From assembly GCA_026874595.1 (NCBI GenBank), contig CM049321.1, positions 4,643,479-4,707,478 of the forward strand: a stretch of DNA of 64,000 nt, in the 5' to 3' direction. A program made the translations under genes and the position numbers. Shown piece after piece: positions 32,435 to 43,850 of the stretch. The stretch's first letter is position 1. The number at the start of each line of letters is the position of its first letter. The DNA is from Sipunculus nudus (taxonomy: Eukaryota; Annelida; Sipuncula; Golfingiida; Sipunculidae). Under the pieces are notes generated by a model that was given only the letters and a program-made list of their open reading frames with translations, did no database searches and was not told where the DNA came from.

Positions 32435-33590
32435 CTGGTGGCGGTGGTCGCTCCAATAGCGACCTCTGTCAGATAAAATGGAACTACAACAACAATGCAA
32501 ATTTACATAATACTCGTATATTTTTCATTTTATAAAAAAAAATTATTTTCATATCTTAATCATAAATATTGTTGATATTATATATATACACATTAAATAA
32601 AGATTTATTGATAATATGCAGAAAATTTGTCAAAACACTTCACTTTTATCTAGATCACTACCTGTCATTTGTTAATTGAAATTAATGTGATCATTTTTAC
32701 GTCGGCGAAAGAGTAGACGACGCCCATCGCATAAGCAAAGTTTGGGATGTATGAATCCCTATTTTTGGAAGGTCCTCAGGGGCCTTGATGAAACACAAAA
32801 ATGATAGTCAAAGATACCTTCGGTTCCGTTTTCAGTGAATTCGTTGTGCATGATCCATGCAGAGGCTCTGATCCAACAACTTCAGATTAAGACACTTATT
32901 TCAACTTTGCTTTATTTTTGCTCGTTGCTGCTCAGAAGTTTTTTTGGAGGGTTCAAAATATTGTGTATGACTTCAAAAAACATGTGTATGAATTCAAGAA
33001 CACCAGCGTGTCCGTTTTATAATTATTTTGTTCACCAATATACTTGTTCAGATCAGTTTAATTTTTTTTCTTATTGTCAACTTGTTTTATGTCCAGGTTG
33101 AATTAGGCAAATTAGACCTGTATTTTTAAAAGTTCATTCCACCTGCATGTGTGTGGTCGACACTGCTGAGGGCTCTAGCAGTTCTAAAGAAACCGATGGT
33201 ATTTCTAACTTTCTTTTTTGTATTTAATTAAGGTCCCTGGGGACCTTCCAAAAATTGGGATTCATACATCCCAAATTAGCTTATGCGATGGTCGTCGTCC
33301 TCTCGTCCGCCAACGTGCGAATGGTCACAGGCGACCAGATTTTTTTCAATTAACTAATTACAGGTACTAATCTAGATAAAAGTGAAGGGTTTTAGACAAA
33401 TTTACTGCAAATTATCAATAAATTTTTACTTATTGTGTAAATATATAATATCAACAATATTTATAATTAAGGTATAAAAAAATACTTACTTATAAAATAA
33501 GAAATATACAAGTATAAATTAAATTTGTCATTCTTGTTATAGTTCCATTTCAGGCGACAGAGGTCACTATTGGAGCGACCATTGTCAGCA
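32435..33590. mobile_element. Fold-back element with about 430-bp inverted arms
   Basis: Left arm 32435-32870 starts TGGTCGCTCCAATAGCGACCTCTGTC. The right arm (about 33145-33590) is its reverse complement, ending GACAGAGGTCACTATTGGAGCGACCA. Arms share TAGATAAAAGTGAAG, GGGATGTATGAATCCC and CATCGCATAAGC blocks. The central about 270 bp is unique and has no recognisable protein. A third, single arm is at 26860-27310. No transposase; class unclear. Confidence 0.8.
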
Positions 33591-33599
33591 TTCTCTTCA

Positions 33600-34055
33600 A
33601 CACACATCTCATACACATAGCTGCATGTATTTGCCTATAACATGATCAACTCATGAATATGGCATGACCCAGCAGGGAACCAATAGGAGATGAGGAAAAA
33701 TGACATCACTCATGGACTTGTAACCTGCTCATGATCATTGCAGCGGCTGTCATGACATTCAAGAAAACCCATATTAAAAGGCCTTAAGCCCTTATACACT
33801 TCTTATTGCCCCACCTAACCTTATAATATGTATTTTCAATCATTTATCAAATGGTTTTAATAAGAAATAATAATATTAGTTTTATATTAGGGTTTATTTA
33901 TAATTTTATCATGTTTAAAATACAACTAATTTCAACTGTATTTGAAAATATTTTTAAAATGTTTCAGTTACATATCTGTATGTGTAGAATGAGAAAAAAT
34001 CCTTTATCTATTGTCATAATTTATTTACACATATATCAATTTTCTAATTAAATAT

Positions 34056-34096
<41 letters not shown>

Positions 34097-35560
34097 ACTT
34101 GAAAAATTAAACATGCTTTCAAATTATATATGTAGTGCACATATAAAAATATTTTAATTATGTATATATATATTTTATATATGTAATTTTGAGATATAAT
34201 TCTTTATAGTTTAATTTTTTTATTACTAATAATTTAATTATATTCTATTTTTTCTTTATTCAAATATCAGCTGTTCGACTGACATCACCATTTTGTTCAG
34301 TTATATGTGTGTATATGTGTTTTAAAACATATTAAAGTATACATTGATTCAATTTTTATGTATTGCCATATGTACCAGTGATAAAGTATGCTAACTTTCA
34401 TATTGTTGTTAATTGTCACGCGGGATCTTGACAGAAAAATCTTGTAGTTTCACAATCCTTTATTTACAATTTACTGATTCCAGTTACAAACAAATATGGC
34501 GTGCATCAAACATTGTTCTGGCTGGCTGGCTGGTGCTGGACTCTCTGTGTCTGCTGCCTGACTGCCCGTTAACGGACCGGCTGGCCTTATGTAATAACTG
34601 CCAGCAGGGAGCTCATTGGCCAGTTTACAACTGACCAACGCTATCTTGAAAGGGCTAAATGCACTAAGATTAAGAATTCTGTGTTTTTGATCAAGTACAA
34701 ATATACTCCTAATTTAAAGGTTACTGCACGGATTTCTCTGAATTTTACACTGATTAAAGATATATGTTATATGAACATGTGTGCTCAAAATCAGTACATA
34801 GTATTTAGTATTTATGTAATAAATGGCAATGATACTGCAATCCGAATTTATAGACATTTCTATAATTTCACTAATATAACAATTATCTTCATATAGTAAC
34901 AAAAGGAACGATTTAGAAAATCTGGATTCTGTTAAAACTAATAGCAAAGTACATGTGAACTGAATATAATTATATGTAAAGGCGTATGTGCTAAGCTCAG
35001 AGCACATACATCAGTTTGACAAAACACATAGTTGGAGACCCTTAATCAGCCATGTGTAGATACAGGCTGGTTTGCTCACCAGCCTATATCATGCTGTGAC
35101 CACATGCCCTGCATATGGCTTGAGTTCACAGCATCACTGTTAATAGAGTTAGAAAACTAATGAAGTATGAGAATTAGCCCTTAGCATTCACAATAAAGAT
35201 CACAATTTAAAATATAAATATGTATAAACATTTCTATTCTAATAGCTCCAGCAAATTGTAAAATAATATAAAAATGATTATTAGTTCATACAACCAATCA
35301 ATAAAACATGAGTGTATATGTGTTTGTGTGTGTTATTATTTACAATAACTGACAAATTTCATATATCTTGTTTGTGTGCCAATTAATTGTACATTTTTAA
35401 TTGTTTACTTTTTTAATATTTATATATAACCTCTTAGATTGAATTGGTTTGTGTGTGTGCTGATATGTATATGTTTAATTTATATCAGTCTATAGTTTCA
35501 TATTTTTTATTATGCCCATTCATATACTAAACATTTTTAACCTTTTTGGCATTTCCAGGA
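33600..35560. other. AT-rich interval with a TA array, no gene
   Basis: TA microsatellite at about 34052-34096. A GC-richer patch near 34510-34640 includes GGCTGGCTGGCTGG. No exon, RNA or transposon could be supported. Confidence 0.5.
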
Positions 35561-35599
35561 TCCATTTTTAGTTCACTCTGTGAACTTATGCCATGGCGC

Positions 35600-35675
35600 A
35601 GCGTCCGCCGTCCACTGTCCACAGTCCACTGTCCACTGTCCACTGTCAACTGTCCACCGTCCACCGTCTGTAACC
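35600..35675 (+). repeat. CTGTCCAC 7-8-bp minisatellite
   Basis: About ten units of GTCCACY (GTCCGCC GTCCACT GTCCACA GTCCACT ...) at the left edge of the satellite block, immediately before the first satellite monomer. Confidence 0.9.
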
Positions 35676-35679
35676 AAAT

Positions 35680-38600
35680 ATCTCAACAGCCAAAGCAGCT
35701 ACCTTCATGAAACTTTGCAGAATTACTGATCATGGGATGGACATGCAAAAATAAGCTTTTGGTGGCGCCACCTATGTTGACCTACTTTCTGCAGGAAGAA
35801 ATCGTCTTTTCGACTTCTTTCAAGATAAGTCATAAAGTATTAATATTGTGGCCTTCATATCATAGTCAACAGTTCCTTAGAGGAAGGGGAATAATTTGAG
35901 TATAAATTCAGTCAAGTCATATTCAAGATGGCGTCTCTACGGAACTTCAAATTCTGTCGATCGCAAAATATGACAGCTTGATGTGTTTCTATACATGATG
36001 TATTGTCTGTTACCAAATATCTTAGAAACTGCTGCAGCCTTCAGTTTCAAATTTCACAGGAATATTGATCATATGACTGCCAGATGATTTTGACCTCCAG
36101 ATGGCGCCACCTGTGTTGACCTACTTTCTGCGGGAAAAAATGGTCTTTTCCACTTCTTCCAAGATAAGTCACAAAGTATTGAAATTTTGGCCTTCATATC
36201 ATAGCCAACAGTTCCTTAGAGGAAGGGGAATAATTTGAGTATAAATTCAGTCAAGTCATTTTCAAGATGGCGTCTCTACAGAACTTCAAATTGTGTGGGT
36301 CGCAAAATTTAGCAACTTGATGTGTTTCCATACAGGATGTATTGTCTGTTACCAAATATTTTCGGAACTGCTGCAGCCTTCAGTTTCAAATTTCACAGGA
36401 ATATTGATCATGTGACTGCCAGATGATTTTGACCTCCAGGTGGCGCCAGCTGTGTTGACCTACTTTCTGTGGGACAAAATGTTCCTTTCCACTTCTTTCA
36501 AGATAAGTCACAAAGTATTGAAATTTTGGCCTTCATATCAAAGCCAACAGTTCCTTAGAGGAAGGGGAATAATTTGAGTATAAATTCAGTCAAGTCATTT
36601 TCAAGATGGCGTCTCTACAGAACTTCAAATTGTGTGGGTTGCAAAATTTAGCAACTTGATGTGTTTCCATACAGGATGTATTGTCTGTTACCAAAAATTT
36701 TCGGAACTGCTGCAGCCTTCAGTTTCAAATTTCACAGGAATATTGATCATGTGACTGCCAGATGATTTTGACCTCCAGGTGGCGCCACCTGTGTTGACCT
36801 ACTTTCTGCGGGAAAAAATGGTTTTTTCCACTTCTTCCAAAATAAGTCACAAAGTATTGAAATTTTGGCCTTCATATCATAGCCAACAGTTCCTTAGAGG
36901 AAGGGGAATAATTTGAGTATAAATTCAGTCAAGTCATATTCAAGATGGCTTCTCTACTGAACTTCAAATTCTGTCGATCGCAAAATATGACAGCTTGATG
37001 TGTTTCTATACATGATGTATTGTCTGTTTCCAAATATCTTAGAAACTGCTGCAGCCTTCAGTTTCAAATTTCACAGGAATATTGATCATGTGACTGCCAG
37101 ATGATTTTGACCTCCAGGTGGCGCCACCTGTGTTGACCTACTTTCTGCGGGAAAAATGGTCTTTTCCACTTCTTCCAGATAAATCACAAAGTATTGAAAT
37201 TTTGGCCTTCATTTCATAGCCAACAGTTCCTTAGAGGAAGGGGAATAATTTGAGTATAAATTCAGTCAAGTCATTTTCAAGATGGCGTCTCTACAGAACT
37301 TCAAATTGTGTGGGTTGCAAAATTTAGCAACTTGATGTGTTTCCATACAGGATGTATTGTCTGTTACCAAATATTTTTGGAACTGCTGCAGCCTTCAGTT
37401 TCAAATTTCACAAGAATATTGATCAGGTGACTGCCAGATGATTTTGACCTCCAGGTGGCGCCAGCTGTGTTGACCTACTTTCTGTGGGACAAAATGTTCC
37501 TTTCCACTTCTTTCAAGATAAGTCACAAAGTATTGAAATTTTTGCCTTCATATCATAGCCAACAGTTCCTTAGAGGAAGGGGAATAATTTGAGTATAAAT
37601 TCAGTCAATTAATTTTTTAAGATGGCGTCTCTACAGAACTTCAAATTGTGTGGGTTGCAAAATTTAGCAACTTGATGTGTTTCCATACAGGATGTATTGT
37701 CTGTTACCAAATATTTTCGGAACTGCTGCAGCCTTCAGTTTCAAATTTCACAAGAATATTGATCATGTGACTGCCAGATGATTTTGACCTCCAGGTGGCG
37801 CCACATATGTTGACCTACTTTCTGCGGGAAAAAATGATCTTTTCCATTTCTTCCAAGATAAGTCACAAAGTATTGAAATTTTGGCCTTCATATCATAGCC
37901 AACAGTTCCTTAGAGGAAGAGGAATAATTTGAGTATAAATTCAGTCAAGTCATATTCAAGATGGCGTCTCTACGGAACTTCAAATTCTGTCGATCGCAAA
38001 ATATGACAGCTTGATGTGTTTCTATACATGATGTATTGTCTGTTACCAAATATCTTAGAAACTGCTGCAGCCTTCAGTTTCAAATTTCACAGGAATATTG
38101 ATCATGTGACTGCCAGATGATTATGACCTCCAGGTGGCGTCACCTGTGTTGACCTACTTTCTGCGGGAAAAAATGGTCTTTTTACACTTCTTCCAAGATA
38201 AGTCTCAAAGTATTGAAATTTCGGCCTTCATATCATAGCAAAAAGTTCCTTGGAGGAAGGGGAATAATTTGAGTATAAATTCAGTCAAGTCATTTTCAAG
38301 ATGGCGTCTCTACAGAACTTCAAATTGTGTGGGTTGCAAAATTTAGCAACTTGATGTGTTTCCATACAGGATGTATTGTCTGTTACCAAATATTTTCGGA
38401 ACTGCTGCAGCCTTCAGTTTCAAATTTCACAGGAATATTGATCATGTGACTGCCAGATGATTTTGACCTCCAGGTGGCGCCAGCTGTGTTGACCTACTTT
38501 CTGTGGGACATAATGTTCCTTTCCACTTCTTTCAAGATAAGTCATAAAGTAATAAAATTTTGGCCTTCATATTATAGTCAACAGTTCCTTAGAGGAAGTG

Positions 38601-40432
38601 GAATAATTCTAGTATAAATTCAGTCAATTCATTTTCAAGATGGCGTCTCTATGGAACTGTGTCGATTGCAAAATTTGACAGCTTGATGTGTTTCTATAAA
38701 TGATGTATTGTCTGTTACTAACTATCTTAGGAACTGCATCATGTGACTGCTAAATAATTTGACCTGCAGGTGGCGCCACCTGTGTTTACCTTCTTTCTAC
38801 AGGTTGTAATGGTCTTTACTGCTTTTTCCAAGATATGTCATAAAGTATAAAAACTTTGGCTTTTATGTCATAGTCAACAGTTCCTTAGAGGAAGAGGAAT
38901 AATTTGAGTATAAATTCAGTCAAGTGATTTTCAAGATGGCATAACTACGGAACTTGATGTGTTTCTATACAGGATGTATTGTCTGTTACCAAATATCTTA
39001 GGAACTGCTGCAGCCTTCAGTTTCAAATTTCACAGGAATATTGATCATGTGACTGCTTAATGATTTTGACCTCCAGGTGGTGCCACCTGTTTAGCTACTT
39101 TCAGCAGGCTGTAATGGTGTTTTCTGCTTTTATCCAAAATATGTCACAAAGTATTGAAATTTTGGCCTTCATATCATAGCCAACAGTTCCTTAGAGGAAG
39201 GGGAATAATTTGAGTATAAATTCAGTCAAGTCATATTCAAGATGGCTTCTCTACTGAACTTCAAATTCTGTCGATCGCAAAATATGACAGCTTGATGTGT
39301 TTCTATACATGATGTATTGTCTGTTACCAAATATCTTAGAAACTGCTGCAGCCTTCAGTTTCAAATTTCACAGGAATATTGATCATGTGACTGCCAGATG
39401 ATTTTGACCTCCAGGTGGCGCCACCTGTGTTGACCTACTTTCTGCGGGAAAAAATGGTCTTTTTACACTTCTTCCAAGATAAGTCTCAAAGTATTGAAAT
39501 TTCGGCCTTCATATCATAGCAAAAAGTTCCTTGGAGGAAGGGGAATAATTTGAGTATAAATTCAGTCAAGTCATTTTCAAGATGGCGTCTCTACAGAACT
39601 TCAAATTGTGTGGGTTGCAAAATTTAGCAACTTGATGTGTTTCCATACAGGATGTATTGTCTGTTACCAAATATTTTCGGAACTGCTGCAGCCTTCAGTT
39701 TCAAATTTCACAGGAATATTGATCATGTGACTGCCAGATGATTTTGACCTCCAGGTGGCGCCAGCTGTGTTGACCTACTTTCTGTGGGACATAATGTTCC
39801 TTTCCACTTCTTTCAAGATAAGTCATAAAGTAATAAAATTTTGGCCTTCATATTATAGTCAACAGTTCCTTAGAGGAAGTGGAATAATTCTAGTATAAAT
39901 TCAGTCAATTCATTTTCAAGATGGCGTCTCTATGGAACTGTGTCGATTGCAAAATTTGACAGCTTGATGTGTTTCTATAAATGATGTATTGTCTGTTACT
40001 AACTATCTTAGGAACTGCATCATGTGACTGCTAAATAATTTGACCTGCAGGTGGCGCCACCTGTGTTTACCTTCTTTCTACAGGTTGTAATGGTCTTTAC
40101 TGCTTTTTCCAAGATATGTCATAAAGTATAAATACTTTGGCTTTTATGTCATAGTCAACAGTTCCTTAGAGGAAGAGGAATAATTTGAGTATAAATTCAG
40201 TCAAGTGATTTTCAAGATGGCATAACTACGGAACTTGATGTGTTTCTATACAGGATGTATTGTCTGTTACCAAATATCTTAGGAACTGCTGCAGCCTTCA
40301 GTTTCAAATTTCACAGGAATATTGATCATGTGACTGCTTAATGATTTTGACCTCCAGGTGGTGCCACCTGTTTAGCTACTTTCAGCAGGCTGTAATGGTG
40401 TTTTCTGCTTTTATCCAAAATATGTCATTAAG
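35680..40432 (+). repeat. 339-bp satellite, about 14 monomers, with higher-order structure
   Basis: The palindrome core GCGCCA recurs at 35765, 36104, 36443, 36782, 37121, 37458, 37798, 38137, 38477, 38773, 39080, 39418, 39758, 40054 and 40361. Spacing is 337-340 bp except two short monomer types of 296 and 307 bp. Each full monomer carries (1) TGACCTCCAGGTGGCGCCACCTGTGTTGACC, (2) CAACAGTTCCTTAGAGGAAGGGGAATAATTTGAGTATAAATTCAGTCAAGTC, (3) TTCAAGATGGCGTCTCTA, and (4) GCTGCAGCCTTCAGTTTCAAATTTCACAGGAATATTGATCATGTGACTGCC. Monomer types run ABB, ABB, ABCD, ABCD: a 1017-bp trimer unit and a 1281-bp tetramer unit. Non-coding. Confidence 0.95.
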
Positions 40433-40599
40433 TATTTATTTGTTATAATCCACAAAAACAGAGTCTGCTCTAGGACCCTTGGACTGATCTTTCCAAAACC
40501 TGGCATACTTGTTCCCTCACCTATGTAGTTGTAGGTAACAATGATGGAGAACCTTTCTGTGCAGTACAAACCTGGGTTTCTTTTATATAACAACCCTCA

Positions 40600-41120
40600 A
40601 TCTCAGGAGTGGTTCAACATATTTAGCTGAAATTTTGCATATTCATAGATCTTGGACTCCTCAGACTTACACTCAAGACTGATGATGCCATCTGCAATTG
40701 TTTTCCCATGGCATCCCTGGTACATTTGCTGTGGGTGAAAATTGCTCATATCTCAGAAGTGGTTCAATGTATTGATCTGAAATTTGTCATGTCTATCCAT
40801 CTAGGAAAGTTTTCTCGTTAACCAGACAGGTGGCGCCACCTACACTACTTTTTGCGGAGTGTCCAACTTTGCATTTGCCATCTGATCGTCTTAGTGTTTT
40901 TTCAGTGTATTGGGTTGAAATTGTGCATGTCCATAGATCTTCGTCACCTCAATCTCGTAAACAAGACTGGTGGCGCCATCTGCAATAATTTTCCTGTGGT
41001 GTCCATTCATACATTTGCTTTTGGTGAAAATTGCTCATATCTCAGGAGTATTGGTCTGAAATTTGGCATGTGCAGTCATCTTGGAAAGTTTTCTCATAAA
41101 CAATATAGGTGACGCCACCG
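40600..41120 (+). repeat. About 140-bp diverged tandem repeat with the same palindrome
   Basis: Four units carry ATATCTCAG.AGTGGTTCAATGTATTG.TCTGAAATTT.GCATGTC.AT..ATCTTGG. Each then has a palindrome variant: GATGCCATCTGC (about 40684), CAGGTGGCGCCACCTA (40829-40844), GGTGGCGCCATCTGC (40969), GGTGACGCCACC (41107). Sequence outside the palindrome is unrelated to the 339-bp satellite. Confidence 0.8.
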
Positions 41121-41439
41121 ACCTTGTGCAATAGGACAATGTTTACTTGGAAAGGAATGAATGGTATTTTCACATTCATTTATTTTTTTATCACTTGCCA
41201 AATTGCACAGTAATTCACAGAGTGAACATTAGACCCCTGGGTCTCTTGTTTATTATTTGCAATCACTGGTCCAGTTATTTCCAGTTTCCATGCTTAGAAT
41301 ATTATCAGGTATATAAAATGCTGTTATACAATTTATGTGAAGAACCATCGGCGAAAAGAACCTTGAGTAAATTTGATGGAGTAGACTGGGCAGAAATATG
41401 TAATAATAATAATAATAACTAGAATACGGGTAGTCGACA

Positions 41440-42660
41440 AGCGACCACGTGTATCCGCCAAAATCAGAGTAGGACTGGTGAAGTGAGGCATGGATTGAGT
41501 GGCAAGGGGAAATAGAGTTGCGTGTGTTACATATTAGAATGTATCTCTGCCACATAAACATGATTGTAGATGGCGCCACCTGTTATTTGAACGAGAAACT
41601 ATCCAAGATGTATACACATGCAAAATTTCAGGTGGAAAAGTCAAACCACTGCAGAGATATGAGTGATTTTATCCCACAGCAGACAAACAGATGGACGCTG
41701 TGCAAAAATTGCTGCAGGTGGCGCCACCATTTTTGTGTATGTTATAAAGCTATCCAAGGGCTACATTTGTGTAATTTTTTTTCCTGATTGGTCGAACGAG
41801 TCCGGAGATATAAGCATGGATGTTTACAGAGTGAACGTGAATGTAGGTGGCGCCACCTGTCATAAAACCAAGGAAGCTATGCAGGATGTATACGCATGCC
41901 GAATTTCAGGTAATTTGGTCAAACACTGCCGAGAATTGAGTGATTTTAACCAAAGGCAGACAAACAGATGGACGCTGTGCAAAAATGGCTGCAGGTGACG
42001 CCACCATTTTTGTGTATGTTATACAGCATTCCAAAGTCTACATTAGTGTAAAATTATTTTCCTGCTTGGTCAACGGTTCCCGAGATATGAGCTTGGATGT
42101 CTGCAGCGTGAATGTGAATGTAGGTGGCGTCACCTGTCATAAAATCAAGAAAGCTATGCGGGATGTATACCCATGCCGAATTTCAGGTAATTTGGTCAAA
42201 CACTGCAGAGATTTGAGTGATTTTAACCAAAGGCAGACAAACAGATGGACGCTGTGCAAAAATTGCTGAAGGTGGCGCCACCATTTTTGTATATGTTATA
42301 CAGCTATCCAAAGTCTACATTAGTGTAAAATTATTTTCCTGATCGGTCAAACGGTTCCCGAGATATGAGCTTGGATGTCTGCAGCGTTGACGTGAATGTA
42401 GGTGGCGTCACCTGTCATAAAATCAAGAAAGCTATCTAGGATGTATACGCATGCGGAATTTTAGGTGAATTAGTCAAACCACTGCAGAGATATGAGTGAT
42501 TTTAACTCAAGGCAGATGAACATATGGACACTCTGCAAACATGGTTGCAGGCGGCGTCACCTTTTTTGTGTATCTTATAAAGCTATCCAAGGGCTACATT
42601 TGTGTAAAAAATTTTTCCTGATCGGTCAAACGGTTCCCGAGATATGTGGGTTTATGTGTG
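41440..42660 (+). repeat. 277-bp tandem repeat with two palindromes per unit
   Basis: Four units. Palindrome-type cores fall at 41573/41721, 41850/41998, 42127/42275 and 42405/42554, alternating 148 and 129 bp apart. Each unit has GTGAATGTAGGTGGCGYCACCTGTCATAAAA, GATGTATACGCATGC.GAATTTCAGGT, GAGTGATTTTAACC..AGGCAGACAAACAGATGGACGCTGTGCAAAAAT and TCCTGAT.GGTCAAACGGTTCCCGAGATATGAGC. The chance open frames across it are repeat translations. Confidence 0.95.
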
Positions 42661-42882
42661 GAAACAGACGCACAAACGGACGCTGGGCAGAGAGGAAGGT
42701 CAGAGGTCAAGGCCACTTTGTTAGGCACCAGTTCACATGTGACCCGATAATTTGTGTAAGTTTAAGAAAAATCCGTCCAGTAGTCTAAGAGGAGATCTTC
42801 GGAAACGAACGCGGCGGCGGCGGCGACGGAACCCGGTCAAAAAACATAGTATCCGCAAAACTACGATTAAGAGGATACAATA
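42660..42882 (+). repeat. Terminal segment of the 277-bp-repeat element
   Basis: GACGCACAAACGGACGC...GGTCAGAGGTCAAGGCCACTTTGTTAGGCACCAGTTCACATGTGACCCGATAATT...GCGGCGGCGGCGACGGAACCCGGTCAAAAAACATAGTATCCGCAAAACTACG..GGATACAATAAT. Matches 26560-26815. It suggests array plus this tail form one mobile unit ending in an AT-rich microsatellite. Confidence 0.75.

Positions 42883-42930
<48 letters not shown>
42883..42930. repeat. TA microsatellite
   Basis: Interrupted TA array of about 48 bp at the tail of the preceding element. Confidence 0.95.
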
Positions 42931-42932
<2 letters not shown>

Positions 42933-43059
42933 TGTAATGATACTTGTCACAAATATGTGTATATATAAAATATTTTTCAGTTCATTGTTTATTAAAGTAA
43001 CTATGTCTTTCGCAACGATCAAGGATGATAAATAACAAACAAATCCAATGTACAAATCT

Positions 43060-43850
43060 AACTATTTATATGAAAATATAACAATAATACATTCTATAAT
43101 TATGCCAACTCCAGCATCATATAAGACACATAAAACAAATTACTATACCAATAATCATTCATACAATATCAATGAGTATCTAGTTACCATTTGTAAGCGT
43201 CCAAATATAACAATACAAAGTCCATTGAAACAAATAAAGTCTTTCCTCTTGGTTGAGCTTCTTCAATAAATTCATTTAATGCATATGTCACAAATATCGT
43301 TCAAGTTCACTTTTGCTTCACTTAATTGTCACTTCCCGTAATATCAAAGTAGAGTTTTTGTGTACACCGAATCTTGATGGCTAGCCACGCTGTTATATAT
43401 AATCCTTATGTTAAGTCTATTGACCTAGGCTGATCAATGTTTCATATAAAAATAGCACAAGGTTCCACTACTTCATCATACTTCTTGTTATGCCCAGATA
43501 TTTTACAAAGTCCGATATTCCATTTTGATATCTGAGTAACTTGCCATCACCGGTATTATTTTATTTTTATGCTTGTCTGGAACAACAAACTTCCCTCTTC
43601 AACAATCTGGCAAGTACTGAAGAAACTCATGCTGCTCCCGACACTTAAATTCAAGGCTACACCCACTTGTCCATTGTCTGACCTGGCTGTACTTGGACAG
43701 ACAGCTCTGTCCCAGGGCAAGTTTAACCCTTGACTCTGTGTCTCCTGTGTACTGCATGCTGATCTTGACCCAAGGTCAACTATACAAGAAGTACCATGTT
43801 TCTTAGGGTTATAACATATTAATTCTTTTTTAACACCTTATTATATTAAA
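43060..43850. other. No recognised feature
   Basis: AT-rich, then a moderately GC-rich stretch (about 43660-43790). No splice-supported exon or known repeat recognised. Confidence 0.45.

Larger units (their letters stand above)
35571..41227. mobile_element. 5.7-kb satellite block bounded by 14-bp inverted termini
   Basis: The left boundary GTTCACTCTGTGAA (35571-35584) is repeated in exact inverse as TTCACAGAGTGAAC (41214-41227). Everything between is tandem or tandem-derived: an 8-bp repeat, the 339-bp satellite and a diverged about 140-bp repeat. No protein-coding region is present. The inverted termini suggest the array sits inside, or was amplified within, a mobile element. This is inference; no target duplication was found. 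Confidence 0.5.

Noticed and set aside
35680-42660. Regular repeats with spacers, CRISPR-like at first glance
   Set aside because: The repeats are full-length tandem monomers with no unique spacers and lie in a spliced animal genome; this is satellite DNA.
41518-42788. Overlapping open frames sharing RQTNRWTLCKN peptides
   Set aside because: They are repeat translations of the 277-bp tandem unit; the repetition follows the DNA period and no known domain is present.
42867-43055. Open frame rich in Tyr/Ile (also at 25408, 47191, 51909)
   Set aside because: These are translations of TA microsatellites (YIYIYI) with no coding support.
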